DNA of 64,000 nt from contig DETV01000038.1 of assembly GCA_002361775.1 (NCBI GenBank), positions 1-64,000 of the forward strand, in the 5' to 3' direction. Both the position numbers and the translations under genes were made by a program. Of the stretch, positions 27,500 through 36,812 are shown one piece after another. The notes under the pieces are model-generated. The model was not told where the DNA came from. It searched no databases and saw nothing but the letters and a program-made list of their open reading frames with translations. Source of the DNA: Eubacterium sp. UBA3279 (lineage in GTDB: Bacteria; Bacillota; Clostridia; Lachnospirales; Lachnospiraceae). The first letter of the stretch is position 1, and every line of letters starts with the position of its first letter.

Positions 27500-27970
27500 T
27501 TATCGTACGCGCACAGTCAGGGAGTATTCTGTATTATCCAGAAGAACGGAAAAAGCAAGAATCGTTACTTTCAAAACGCCTTCAATGGAAGATTGGGGAA
27601 TACAGCCTTCCGTAGCCTCATCAGACGTAAAATGCATATGGCGTGTGGTAAGCTGACGGTGAATACATCCCATAAATTCGTCATTCAGAGTTGCCAGTGT
27701 GTGGATTTCTGTTTTCATGTCATGATAGATGGCGTGTTCCAGCTCTTCTTCCGAAGCAGCCACAAGACCATACTCTCTGGCACAGTATTCTTTCAGATAG
27801 TCTTTCATTTCCCCGGTAATATCTTCTGGTGAAAAATGCTGGGGCTTAAAGGAAAATTCAATGTCCAGTTCATCATAAGACTGATCCAGGCAAACGGTGT
27901 AGGAAATTTGTCCCACAAAATCTTTACACAATTTTCCCTCTACATGATAGACAGTTTTCATATCATTCAT
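27500..27970 (-). CDS. Hypothetical protein, 156 residues
   Basis: GGGAGG seven bases before the ATG at 27970 and a 19-base gap to the PHP gene downstream support a real two-gene unit. The protein is soluble and acidic, with 'SFKPQHFSPEDITGEMKDYLKEYCARE' and a C-terminal run 'LKVTILAFSVLLDNTEYSLTVRVR' of beta character; no signal peptide, no metal motif beyond a lone HMHF. I do not recognise a family. Its partner position suggests an accessory to the PHP enzyme. Confidence 0.7.
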   Translation of the reverse strand: MNDMKTVYHVEGKLCKDFVGQISYTVCLDQSYDELDIEFSFKPQHFSPEDITGEMKDYLKEYCAREYGLVAASEEELEHAIYHDMKTEIHTLATLNDEFMGCIHRQLTTRHMHFTSDEATEGCIPQSSIEGVLKVTILAFSVLLDNTEYSLTVRVR

Positions 27971-28002
27971 TGTAAAACCTCCCGTTGGTAATAATTACGG
28001 TA

Positions 28003-28021
28003 CTTCTTTAAAATAAAGAAG
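28003..28021. repeat. Inverted repeat in the divergent PHP intergenic region
   Basis: CTTCTTTA-AAA-TAAAGAAG, eight-base perfect arms, in the 206-base region between the two divergent units; a candidate operator. Confidence 0.5.
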
Positions 28022-28176
28022 AATCCTGTCGATTCGTATGATAGACATTTCTTAGAAGGATGTCAATACAAGATGAAGAATCGTAGAAATTTCCAGTGTT
28101 TTTGAAAGTAATTTACATTTTTCCATTAGTTGTATTTTGTTATACTGAAAAAAACAAAAAAGGAGGAAGCAGGAGT

Positions 28177-29091
28177 ATGGAAAAGAGAACATTATATGCA
28201 GAAGGCGAGTTTAAAAAGGGTAATCTTCATACCCATTCCACCCGGTCAGACGGAGAGCATACACCGGCAGAAATAGCGGAACATTACAGAAGCAAGGGCT
28301 ATGATTTCCTGGCGATCACAGATCATTGGGTGTATGGAACCCATCAGGAACTGAACAGAGAGGATTTTCTTATGTTCCCGGGAACAGAATTGGATATTGA
28401 ACTTCCGGGAAGAAAAGATCATCATCTGGTAGGCTTTGGCCTTCCTGAGACAAATACTATTCCGGATAATTATACCTTTGAGGATGAAAGAAAAGACATT
28501 ACTCTCAGTACAGCAGAGAGAATTATTGAATATTTTGGACAGCATGGAAACGTTACTTTGTATGGACATCCCTATTGGTCCAAGGTGGATTCTTCTGAGA
28601 TCAAGTATCTTCAGGGATTGATTGGTATGGAAATTTATAATCACGGTTCAGAATTCTGGGGAAATAACGGAAATTCAGAAACCTATTTTGACCATTTCCT
28701 TTTTGTGAGAAATCGTATATATTGCTTTGCCACAGATGACGCTCATGATCTTACCGAGCATAGTCTGGGTGGATTTATTATGGTGAAAACAAAAGAATTT
28801 ACCCATAAAGGAATCATGCAGGCTATTATAGACGGAAGTTTTTATGCCTCTTCCGGTCCCCTGATCCATGATTTCTATGTGAAAGACGGGGTGGCGAAGG
28901 TGACCTGCGCTCCCTGTGAACGTATTTATTTCCAGACGCCTCACAGAGGAGGACAGTTTTTCAGTGAAACAGGTGATCTGACAGAAGGAGAATTTGTTCT
29001 GAATGGGGATGAAGAATACGTAAGAGTGACCATTTGTGACGAAAAAGGCAGAAAAGCCTGGACACAGCCTATTTGGCTCTGGTTATTTTAA
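28177..29091 (+). CDS. PHP-domain phosphoesterase, CehA/McbA-like
   Basis: 304 residues from ATG 28177 (AGGAGGAAGCAGGAG upstream); the longer frame to 28096 has no ribosome site. Motif LHTHSTRSDGEHTP (residues about 17-30), 'FLAITDHW' near 43, 'TLYGHPYW' near 130 and 'FATDDAHD' near 188 give a complete PHP metal site. The C-terminal 80 residues look like a beta-sandwich cap. It is not a copy of the PHP gene at 26.6 kb beyond the shared core. Likely part of the same catabolic island; substrate unknown. Confidence 0.85.
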   Translation: MEKRTLYAEGEFKKGNLHTHSTRSDGEHTPAEIAEHYRSKGYDFLAITDHWVYGTHQELNREDFLMFPGTELDIELPGRKDHHLVGFGLPETNTIPDNYTFEDERKDITLSTAERIIEYFGQHGNVTLYGHPYWSKVDSSEIKYLQGLIGMEIYNHGSEFWGNNGNSETYFDHFLFVRNRIYCFATDDAHDLTEHSLGGFIMVKTKEFTHKGIMQAIIDGSFYASSGPLIHDFYVKDGVAKVTCAPCERIYFQTPHRGGQFFSETGDLTEGEFVLNGDEEYVRVTICDEKGRKAWTQPIWLWLF

Positions 29092-29112
29092 AATTAAATC
29101 TCTGTAAAGGAA

Positions 29113-29240
29113 AAGTTAAGAAAATAACTTTGTATGTGGATAAAAGTATAAAAAACAATGGACTATTTTCAGAGCGTAGAATTATCCATAGAATATAGAA
29201 GTTTTATCCATTGTTAATAAGTTAAGAAAAATTTTATAAT
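29113..29240 (+). promoter_or_regulatory. Repeat-rich promoter of the sugar ABC operon
   Basis: TTGTTA (29211-29216), 18 bases, TATAAT (29235-29240). Upstream are a 12-base direct repeat AAGTTAAGAAAA (29113-29124 and 29219-29230) and two inverted pairs that share a right arm: TGGATAAAA (29137-29145) with TTTTATCCA (29202-29210), and AACAATGGA (29154-29162) with TCCATTGTT (29207-29215). This looks like binding sites for an AraC-type activator. Confidence 0.6.
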
Positions 29241-29269
29241 ATACTCATCAAAGAGAAGGAGGAAACCTT

Positions 29270-30223
29270 ATGCAAACAGCAAGTGTTGGGAAGCAGAAGA
29301 AGTATAAGCCGCCCAAACAGCCGCTGGGGAAGAGACTGCTCCGTTATTGGCCGCTGTATGTGATGCTGATTCCATGTATCATTTACTACATATTGATCTG
29401 CTATGTTCCAATGGCAGGTTCTGTACTGGCTTTTAAGGACTATTCTTTCAAGAAGGGTATCTGGGGAAGCCCCTGGGTAGGATTTGATTATTTCAAAACC
29501 TTTTTTAACAGCTACGACGCCCCAAGGCTGATCAAGAATACACTGACCATTGGTGTGATCAAATGTATTCTGGAATTTCCATTCGCGATTATACTGGCTC
29601 TTTTGCTGAATGAAATCCGTAACATGAAGTTCAAGAAGGTGGCTCAGACAATCACTTATCTGCCTCACTTCCTCTCATCCGTTATCATCGTAACCATGAT
29701 TCAGAGAATCCTGGCTCCGAATACCGGTATTTTAAACCAGGCAATCTCAGCTCTGGGTGGAGATGGAAGTACATTCTTTATGATGGAAGCAGATTATTTC
29801 TATCAGATTTTGTTCTCCATGGACTTGTGGAGAAATATCGGATGGGATTCCATCATGTATCTGGCAGCGATCAGTAGTGTGGATATGGCTCTCTATGAAG
29901 CGGCAGAGATGGATGGATGCGGTAAGCTGAAAAAAATGTGGCATATTACCTTGCCAAGTATCCGAGGAACCATTGGTCTTCTGTTTATCATGGGTATCGG
30001 TGGTATCTTGTCCTCTGGTGTTGACCAGGTATGGCTGTTGAGAACACCGGGTAACATGGTAGTAGCAGATACATTGGACGTATATGTGGTACGTATGGGT
30101 ATCCAGGGAGGACAGTTTGGATATGCTACGGCAATCGGACTGGTACAGGGTCTTGTAGGACTGGTACTGGTTGTGGTATGTAACAAGATTTGTGAGAAGA
30201 TGACAGAAGTAAGTTTGTGGTAA
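29270..30223 (+). CDS. Carbohydrate ABC transporter permease, LplB type
   Basis: 317 residues, six membrane segments, EAA loop 'EAAEMDGCGKLKKMWHITLPSIRGT' near residue 210. Resembles LplB/YtePQ permeases that take up oligosaccharides in Clostridia, usually under YesM/YesN control. Forms the heterodimeric channel with the gene at 32.06 kb. No ATPase gene is present; such systems share the MsmX-type ATPase encoded elsewhere. Confidence 0.9.
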   Translation: MQTASVGKQKKYKPPKQPLGKRLLRYWPLYVMLIPCIIYYILICYVPMAGSVLAFKDYSFKKGIWGSPWVGFDYFKTFFNSYDAPRLIKNTLTIGVIKCILEFPFAIILALLLNEIRNMKFKKVAQTITYLPHFLSSVIIVTMIQRILAPNTGILNQAISALGGDGSTFFMMEADYFYQILFSMDLWRNIGWDSIMYLAAISSVDMALYEAAEMDGCGKLKKMWHITLPSIRGTIGLLFIMGIGGILSSGVDQVWLLRTPGNMVVADTLDVYVVRMGIQGGQFGYATAIGLVQGLVGLVLVVVCNKICEKMTEVSLW

Positions 30224-30248
30224 AACACGTATTATTAGGAGGTTTAGT

Positions 30249-32000
30249 ATGAAGAAGAAAACTGTGAAACGTTTATTTGCAGCTACTTTGGCTGGAACAA
30301 TGGCAGTTTCCATGCTGGCAGGCTGCGGCAGTTCTGAAGAGAAGAAAACAGATGATTCCGCAAAACAGGAAGAAGAAGCAGATAATTCCGATAAACCGGA
30401 TACCTGGATTGCAGACCGTACTATTACAGTACAGGCGTATGTAGATGATATTGGAAACACACTTCCGAAGGATTTCAACAATACAGCAACTATGAAAAAA
30501 ATCACAGAGCTGACAGGTATTAAACTGGATGTTCGTTATACACCTGGTGACAGTGATGCAAAGGTTCTGGCATCTCAGTTGGCTTCCGGAACAATCCCGG
30601 ATGTTATTATTTCTTATCTGGACAACTCCACAAGACCGGAGTTCCCGCTGCTGTTTAAAGCTGCAAAAGACGGAATGTTTGCTGATGTTTCCGAATATAT
30701 GAAAAATGGAAAAGTTTATTCCAAATATTATGAAGAGGGATACCTTCCTCAGGATACTCATGACAACATTGTATTCCGTGACGATCTGGACGGCGTTTAT
30801 CTGTGGCAGATGAACATCGATGAGTTTGACCGTTCTACAGAGTATGTTCCAGAAGAAGAGTATGTAGGTGGTATGTACATTCAGAAGAGAATCGTTGATG
30901 AACTGGGTGTTGATCCAAGAGAAATCAAAACACAGGATCAGTTCTACGATCTTCTGGTAAAAATGAAAGAAGCTGGATTTAAAGATAACAACGGAAATGA
31001 TATTTACCCACTTGGACCGAAATACTGGGGTGGTTCTGTAGATGCTCTGAAGTATGTAACAACTGGTTATCTTTGGGGTGTAAGTGATGATTACAACCTG
31101 GATGATGACGGAAATGTAAAACATATAGCTGAAACAGAGTATGTATATGATCAGATCAATTTCGTAAGAAAACTGTTGAACGAAGACCTGATGAATCCGG
31201 AATTCTTTACTATGGATTCCACTCGTGCAGAAGAAGTTTCCAAAAATCTGAACTCTGGTATTATTGCTGACGTACATAACTACGAAGAAATTATTTACGG
31301 AAGTGAAGACTGGGTACCGCTTGGACCGTTGAATGATATTCAGGGAGATAACAAAGAAACTGTTAACGGAAAATCCAAACGTGGATGTATGGCAATCTCT
31401 GCAGAAGCAGAAAATCCTGATGAAATCTTTGCATTCTTTGACTGGCTGTCCACACCAGAAGGACAGATCATCGCTCAGTATGGCGCTGAAGGCGTATCTT
31501 ACGATATGGTTGACGGAAAACCGGTTCTGAAAGATGAAGTTCTTGAAAAATTAAACGCTGGTGACACAGATTACCTCATCAACGAAGTAGGTGCAGGTTT
31601 CGGTGGAACAGGAAACTATTTCTTCGAGTTCGTTCTGACAAACAAGAACAATATCGATAACTTTGGTGAGAGCCGTCCTGGAGCATCTGCAGGTGAATCC
31701 ACATTCGCACGAAGCGTTGAAATTGCAAAAGATTACCCTGTAGAGAAGAAACTGATTCCTGGTCTGGATGCTACTGCATTCATGTCTGTAGAAGAACTGA
31801 GTGACGTTAAGATGCAGATGGATCTGTTGAACTGGGATGAAACATTCGTACAGGCTTGCTTCGCAAAAACTGACGATGAAGTAAAGAGCATTGTAGAATC
31901 CTTCCGTGATCAGCTCAAAGCTGCAGGAATCGAACGCTTTGAAGAATATGTAAAGAATGTTTACGAAGAAAATCCGGAATCTGTTACATTCTACAAATAA
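30249..32000 (+). CDS. Extracellular sugar-binding lipoprotein of the ABC importer
   Basis: 583 residues. Lipoprotein signal with lipobox LAGC (Cys26) followed by an acidic Ser/Glu/Asp-rich linker to about residue 55, then a large type-1 solute-binding fold of the LplA family. Catches an oligosaccharide or glycoconjugate outside the cell and hands it to the two flanking permeases. Codon use is biased (CTG, GTT, CGT rich), as expected for an abundant protein. A strong GC hairpin directly after the stop may raise its mRNA level relative to the permeases. Confidence 0.92.
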   Translation: MKKKTVKRLFAATLAGTMAVSMLAGCGSSEEKKTDDSAKQEEEADNSDKPDTWIADRTITVQAYVDDIGNTLPKDFNNTATMKKITELTGIKLDVRYTPGDSDAKVLASQLASGTIPDVIISYLDNSTRPEFPLLFKAAKDGMFADVSEYMKNGKVYSKYYEEGYLPQDTHDNIVFRDDLDGVYLWQMNIDEFDRSTEYVPEEEYVGGMYIQKRIVDELGVDPREIKTQDQFYDLLVKMKEAGFKDNNGNDIYPLGPKYWGGSVDALKYVTTGYLWGVSDDYNLDDDGNVKHIAETEYVYDQINFVRKLLNEDLMNPEFFTMDSTRAEEVSKNLNSGIIADVHNYEEIIYGSEDWVPLGPLNDIQGDNKETVNGKSKRGCMAISAEAENPDEIFAFFDWLSTPEGQIIAQYGAEGVSYDMVDGKPVLKDEVLEKLNAGDTDYLINEVGAGFGGTGNYFFEFVLTNKNNIDNFGESRPGASAGESTFARSVEIAKDYPVEKKLIPGLDATAFMSVEELSDVKMQMDLLNWDETFVQACFAKTDDEVKSIVESFRDQLKAAGIERFEEYVKNVYEENPESVTFYK

Positions 32001-32011
32001 GATACCTGGTT

Positions 32012-32035
32012 CTGCCCGCTTTTTCGGGCGGGCAG
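32012..32035 (+). repeat. GC-rich intercistronic hairpin
   Basis: CTGCCCGC (32012-32019) pairs with GCGGGCAG (32028-32035); no T-run follows, so it probably stabilises the binding-protein mRNA or causes partial termination. Confidence 0.55.
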
Positions 32036-32060
32036 GGAATAAGAAAGGATTGGGTGTAAA

Positions 32061-32963
32061 ATGAAAAAAAGTAAGATTAAAACTAACCCAATGGATCAGG
32101 CCATACAGGTATTGATTTATATCATAGTTATTGCATTATGTCTTGTGATTCTTCTTCCGTGTATTAACGTTGTGGCTCTGGCGTTCAATGACGGCGCTGA
32201 TGCAGCACGAGGCGGAATCTGGTTCTGGCCAAGAGAATTTACTCTTGACAACTTTAAAGAGGTATTCAAAGATGGAAGTATCAAAACTGCTTACATCATC
32301 ACAATTGCCAGAACTGTTATCGGAACATTTTTAAGCTTGATGGTAACCACTCTTGCCGGTTATGCACTGAAGCAGAAAGATCTGCCGGGAAGAAAGATTA
32401 TCACAATACTGATCACATTTACCATGCTGTTTGGCGGCGGTATGATTCCTACTTATATTCAGTATAATAATCTTCATCTTCTGAACTCTTTCTGGGTATA
32501 CGTAGTTCCCAGTCTGGTAAGTGTAACTTATCTTTTGATGATTCGTACCTTTTTTGAGGGAATACCGGACAGTTTGGAAGAGTCTGCGAAGCTGGATGGC
32601 TGTGGTTTCGTTGGGATTTATACAAGAATCATGCTCCCTCTGAGTAAACCGGTTATCGCCGTAGTTGGTCTGTATACAGCAGTTAATCACTGGAACGACT
32701 GGTTTGCAGGAGCTTTCTACATGAACGATACAAAGATGTGGCCGGTACAGACTGTTCTTCAGAATATGCTGACAAAAGCTATGAGCGCGCAACAGGAAGT
32801 AACTTCCGTTGCTCAGGCTCTGGCTCATAATACAGCGTCTGTTACATCAGATTCTCTGAAGATGGCTGCTGTAGTTGTTACAACAGTACCGATTCTGTGT
32901 GTATATCCTTTTGTACAGAAATATTTTGCAAAAGGCGCTATGATTGGGGCAGTAAAAGGATAA
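32061..32963 (+). CDS. Carbohydrate ABC transporter permease, LplC/YtcP type
   Basis: 300 residues, six membrane segments, EAA loop 'EESAKLDGCGFVGIYTRIMLPLSKP' near residue 175. The second half of the import channel, MalG-like side. Followed by a terminator, so the importer forms its own transcription unit of three genes. Confidence 0.9.
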   Translation: MKKSKIKTNPMDQAIQVLIYIIVIALCLVILLPCINVVALAFNDGADAARGGIWFWPREFTLDNFKEVFKDGSIKTAYIITIARTVIGTFLSLMVTTLAGYALKQKDLPGRKIITILITFTMLFGGGMIPTYIQYNNLHLLNSFWVYVVPSLVSVTYLLMIRTFFEGIPDSLEESAKLDGCGFVGIYTRIMLPLSKPVIAVVGLYTAVNHWNDWFAGAFYMNDTKMWPVQTVLQNMLTKAMSAQQEVTSVAQALAHNTASVTSDSLKMAAVVVTTVPILCVYPFVQKYFAKGAMIGAVKG

Positions 32964-32985
32964 ATTAAATAGTATTTTGCAGGGG

Positions 32986-33046
32986 AGATTCCTCGCCTCG
33001 TTCAACAGCATATGGCTATTCATGAGCGGGACGGGGAATCTTTCTT
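32986..33046 (+). terminator. Terminator of the ABC importer operon
   Basis: AGATTCCTCGCCTCGTTC (32986 on) pairs with GAGCGGGACGGGGAATCT (33024-33041) with a few G-T pairs, then TTCTTCTGT. The stem is long but the T-run is weak. Confidence 0.6.
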
Positions 33047-33142
33047 CTGTCATGATAAAGTGAGAGCAGAAGATGCCGAAAGGAGAAGTTTGGACTTTTT
33101 GTTTTACGGCATTCTAAAAATAAAGAAAAGTGAGGTAGGGAA

Positions 33143-34087
33143 ATGAACGGAAAAAAATGGGATGTATACGTTTACGGGGATGTAAATATTGATATTGTCA
33201 TTCCCGGCGTTGAGAAATTTCCGGAACCGGGACAGGAGGATGAAGTCGATGTGATGGAAACCTTCGTAGGCGGCGGTGCAGCATTGTTTACCCTGGGTGT
33301 GGGAAAACTGGGACTGCATCCGGTATTTCAGGGCGAAATAGGAGACGACTGCTATGGTGAACTGATCCGGAAAAAATTCAGGGAGAGTAATGTGGATGAT
33401 TCCCTGCTGAAAACCAGCGACACGGAGAAAACCGGAATTTCTCTCAGTTTTACCAATGAGAGAGACCGATCTTTCCTGACATATCGGGGAACCAATGAGA
33501 AAATCTGTATTGAAGCTGTGGATGTGGAACAGGTAAAAAATGCTTCTCACATTCATGTGACCGGATATGCAGGCTCAGTAAATCATGATTCTTATGCAAA
33601 GTTTTTAAAGAGAGTAAAAGAAGAAACAAATGCTACGGTTTCTTTTGATGTGGGCTGGGATTCTACAGGAGAATGGAATCCGGATATTTACCAGTTATTC
33701 CCGTATATCGACGTTCTCTTTATGAATGAGACAGAATCTGTTCATTACAGCCGGACAGAAACTGCTTTGGAAGCAGCCCGGGATTTTGCAAAACACTGTG
33801 GCCTGGTGGTGATCAAACTTGGAAAACAGGGTTCTATGGCTGTAAAAGGCGAGGAACTTTATGAAGCAGCTTCCTATAAGGTGGATGCGATAGATACAAC
33901 CGGAGCGGGAGATTCCTTTAATGCGGGCTTCATATATGGATTTTTGAGAGGAAAATCCGTGACAGACTGCCTGAAATGCGGAAATGGCTGCGGTGCATTG
34001 TCTGTAACCGCATTGGGAGGAAACACAGGATTTCCGGTGGAAGAGGAACTTACAAACTTTATCCTGAAAAGGGATGGAAAAAATTAA
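33143..34087 (+). CDS. PfkB-family carbohydrate kinase
   Basis: 314 residues. N-terminal 'VYGDVNIDIVIPGVEKFPEPGQEDEVD' and C-terminal DTTGAGDSFNAGFIYG (catalytic Asp near residue 256, anion hole GAGD) are the ribokinase-family signatures. Phosphorylates a sugar, nucleoside or ketose with ATP. Here it is first in a four-gene run with the GH4 glycosidase, the M17 peptidase and the unknown 525-residue protein, so it probably acts on the imported substrate or its product. Confidence 0.88.
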   Translation: MNGKKWDVYVYGDVNIDIVIPGVEKFPEPGQEDEVDVMETFVGGGAALFTLGVGKLGLHPVFQGEIGDDCYGELIRKKFRESNVDDSLLKTSDTEKTGISLSFTNERDRSFLTYRGTNEKICIEAVDVEQVKNASHIHVTGYAGSVNHDSYAKFLKRVKEETNATVSFDVGWDSTGEWNPDIYQLFPYIDVLFMNETESVHYSRTETALEAARDFAKHCGLVVIKLGKQGSMAVKGEELYEAASYKVDAIDTTGAGDSFNAGFIYGFLRGKSVTDCLKCGNGCGALSVTALGGNTGFPVEEELTNFILKRDGKN

Positions 34088-34106
34088 TTACAGGAGGAAA
34101 CATACT

Positions 34107-35465
34107 ATGAAAATTGCAGTAATTGGCGGAGCTGGTGTACGTACCGTTATCTTTATCAATGGTCTGTTGGAGCGTTACAAAAAACTGAATATTGACGAGG
34201 TGGTTCTTTACGATATTCAGGAAGAAAAACAGAGAATTATCGAAAAACTGTGTAAACATGTGGTAAATAGAAAAAATGAAGAATTGAAAGTATGGGCTGT
34301 ATCTGATCCGGTGGAAGCAATCACAGGTGCAGATTATATTGTTACTACTCTGCGTGTAGGCGGAGATCATTCTCGTGTGGTAGATGAGACAATCGCTCTG
34401 GATCTGGGCGTGATCGGTCAGGAAACAACAGGAGTAGGCGGATTTTCCATGGCAGTTCGTACAATTCCTGTATTGATGGAGTATTGTGAGCTGATTAAAA
34501 AGCATGCTCCTAACGCATGGATTTTCAACTTTACCAATCCTTCCGGTCTGGTGACACAGGCTTTGAGAAGCGCCGGATATGACAGAATCATCGGTATCTG
34601 TGATGCTCCCAGCAGTACAAAATTCCGTATGGCAAGAGATCTTGGTGTGACAGAGGATGAACTTTATGTGGAATTCTTTGGATTGAACCACCTTTCCTGG
34701 ATCCGCAGTGTGAAAAAGAAAGGTGAAGAAATTCTTCCTCAGCTTCTGGCAGATGACGAATTCTTAAAAGGAGTACAGGAATTCTCCATGTTTGATCCGG
34801 ATCTTCTTCGTTCTATCGGATTCCTTCCTAACGAATATCTGTATTACTACTATCACAGAGAAAAAGCTCTGGAAAATATTAAAAAATCCGGCGCTACCAG
34901 AGGAAAAACCATTGAATCTGTAAATATCAAAATGATGGAAGAACTGAAAGAGATGGATATGGATGCAGATCCAGAAGGCGCATTACAGATTTTCCTGTAC
35001 TATATGCAGATCCGTGAAAACTCTTATATGAGTATCGAATCCGGTCTGGCAAAACGTCCGCTGCTGGAAAAAGGACAGTTGGAGGTACCGGACGGAATGG
35101 GATACGCAGGAGTTATGCTGGATTGTATCGAAGGTATGCAGAGTGAAGAAGGAAAATATCTGGTTCTGTCTGTGGAAAACCACGGAAGTATTCCGGGACT
35201 GAATGATGAGGATGTTATTGAAACTACCTGCCATGTTTCCAAAGACGGTATCCATGCGGTAAAAGTGGAAGATGTTCCTGAGCATTGCTACCTGTTAATG
35301 CGTATGATCAAAATGTACGAAAAACTGACAGTGGAAGCAATCAAAAACCATTCCAAAGAGACAGCAGTGAAAGCACTGATGCTGCATCCGCTGATCAATT
35401 CCTATTCTCTTGCAAAAGAGCTGGTGGAAAAATATGATGAAGTATATGGTGGTATTTTTAAATAA
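34107..35465 (+). CDS. Family 4 glycoside hydrolase (NAD- and metal-dependent)
   Basis: 452 residues from ATG 34107 with CAGGAGG upstream. Rossmann loop 'VIGGAGVRTVIFINGLL' at the N-terminus, 'TTGVGGFSMAVRTIPVL' near 113, 'ICDAPSSTKFRMARDLG' near 170 and 'GLNHLSWIR' near 195 (His as Mn ligand) fit GH4, which cleaves glycosides by oxidation and elimination with NAD+ and Mn2+. The usual Asn-x-Pro position reads Cys-Asp-Ala-Pro, a variant. Many GH4 enzymes use 6-phosphoglycosides delivered by a PTS; here there is an ABC importer and a PfkB kinase instead, so a non-phosphorylated or internally phosphorylated substrate is possible. Confidence 0.85.
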   Translation: MKIAVIGGAGVRTVIFINGLLERYKKLNIDEVVLYDIQEEKQRIIEKLCKHVVNRKNEELKVWAVSDPVEAITGADYIVTTLRVGGDHSRVVDETIALDLGVIGQETTGVGGFSMAVRTIPVLMEYCELIKKHAPNAWIFNFTNPSGLVTQALRSAGYDRIIGICDAPSSTKFRMARDLGVTEDELYVEFFGLNHLSWIRSVKKKGEEILPQLLADDEFLKGVQEFSMFDPDLLRSIGFLPNEYLYYYYHREKALENIKKSGATRGKTIESVNIKMMEELKEMDMDADPEGALQIFLYYMQIRENSYMSIESGLAKRPLLEKGQLEVPDGMGYAGVMLDCIEGMQSEEGKYLVLSVENHGSIPGLNDEDVIETTCHVSKDGIHAVKVEDVPEHCYLLMRMIKMYEKLTVEAIKNHSKETAVKALMLHPLINSYSLAKELVEKYDEVYGGIFK

Positions 35466-35479
35466 GTGGGGCGAAGAAA

Positions 35480-36799
35480 ATGAAAATTTATTTCAGTAAA
35501 AGTCCTGTATCCAATCTTTTGACAGTGAAATTGAATGCAAAAGAAAATCCGGGAGAGTTTTTCCGGAAACTGGGAAAACAGAGAGGAAATTCCTGTCAGA
35601 TTCTTTTAGATGATTTTGCTGACGGAGAGTGGAAAAATGTCATGGAGAGTACAGTTTGTGCTCTCCATGATGGTGCTTATAAAATGAATAAAGAAGTGCT
35701 GAAAAAACTGGACAAAGAAAATATATATGAAATGCGTGACGATCTGGCTGATTTTGGAGAGACAGAATATACGCTGGTTTCTGATAAAATCAGTGAAGAA
35801 GAAGGAAATCTGTGGATCAAGAGAGGTGTTTCGCTGGCAGTAAAAAAAGGGTATGCAAGAACATTGGGAAATCTTCCCAATAATTATCTCCATACAGAAG
35901 ATATGGTTTGCTATGCAAAGAAAGCAGCGGATCATCTGGGAGTTTTCTGCCGTGTTCTGGGGGACAGAGAATTGCAGGAAATGAAGGCAGGAGGAATCCT
36001 GGCAGTCAATCAGGGCAGCAGACGGGAAGCAGCCATGGTGGTACTGGAATATGAAGGAGCGCCGGGAGAAAAGAAAATTGGCCTGGTAGGAAAAGGATTG
36101 ATGTTTGATGCCGGGGGGTACCATCTGAAATCCATCGATGGAATGAACGGAATGAAATATGATATGTGCGGAGCAGCAGGAATTCTGGAAGTTTTTGAAT
36201 ACCTGGTGGAGCATAAAGTGAAAGCAAATCTTATGGCTGTTTTGATGCTGGCAGAAAATGTGATCAGTGCGGATGCAGTAAAAATGGGAGACGTGATTAC
36301 CATGCTTTCCGGCAATACTGTAGAGGTTTATAATACGGATGCAGAAGGACGTCTTGTACTGGCTGACGGTCTTACTTATGTACAGCAGTGGGGAGCCGAT
36401 CTGGTAGTTGACCTTGCCACACTGACGTATGGAGCTCAGGCAGCGCTGGGAGATGGAGTGACAGGATTGTTTGTTAATGGGGAAGAATTATTCCATCAGT
36501 GGACAGACAGAGCAAAAGAGACAGGTGAACGATTCTGGAGACTTCCTCTGGATGAATATTATCACCGGATGCTGACCTGGTCACAGTGTGCTGATTTTGC
36601 CAATTATGCGCCGGGAAAAGGAGCAGCATCAAGTACGGCAGCCTGCTTTTTGGAAAACTTCATAGAAGAGGGGACAGGCTGGGTACATTTGGATATGGTA
36701 GGACCTTCGGTGAATCGTTCTGAAAGCGAAGAAATGACACAGGGAGCCACCGGAGCAGGTATCCCCACGATTATCCGGTTTGTGGAAAATAATCAGTGA
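35480..36799 (+). CDS. M17-family leucyl aminopeptidase
   Basis: 439 residues. All metal and catalytic residues are readable: Lys/Asp in 'VGKGLMFDAGGYHLKS' (about 198-213), Asp in 'KYDMCGAAG' and Asp/Glu/Arg in NTDAEGRLVLAD (about 288-299). It removes N-terminal amino acids using two metals, in the cytoplasm. The gene starts 15 bases after the GH4 stop. A peptidase in a sugar operon suggests that the imported compound carries an amino acid or peptide. The N-terminal domain is shorter and diverged from PepA. Confidence 0.88.
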   Translation: MKIYFSKSPVSNLLTVKLNAKENPGEFFRKLGKQRGNSCQILLDDFADGEWKNVMESTVCALHDGAYKMNKEVLKKLDKENIYEMRDDLADFGETEYTLVSDKISEEEGNLWIKRGVSLAVKKGYARTLGNLPNNYLHTEDMVCYAKKAADHLGVFCRVLGDRELQEMKAGGILAVNQGSRREAAMVVLEYEGAPGEKKIGLVGKGLMFDAGGYHLKSIDGMNGMKYDMCGAAGILEVFEYLVEHKVKANLMAVLMLAENVISADAVKMGDVITMLSGNTVEVYNTDAEGRLVLADGLTYVQQWGADLVVDLATLTYGAQAALGDGVTGLFVNGEELFHQWTDRAKETGERFWRLPLDEYYHRMLTWSQCADFANYAPGKGAASSTAACFLENFIEEGTGWVHLDMVGPSVNRSESEEMTQGATGAGIPTIIRFVENNQ

Positions 36800-36812
36800 C
36801 AGGAGGAAATTC

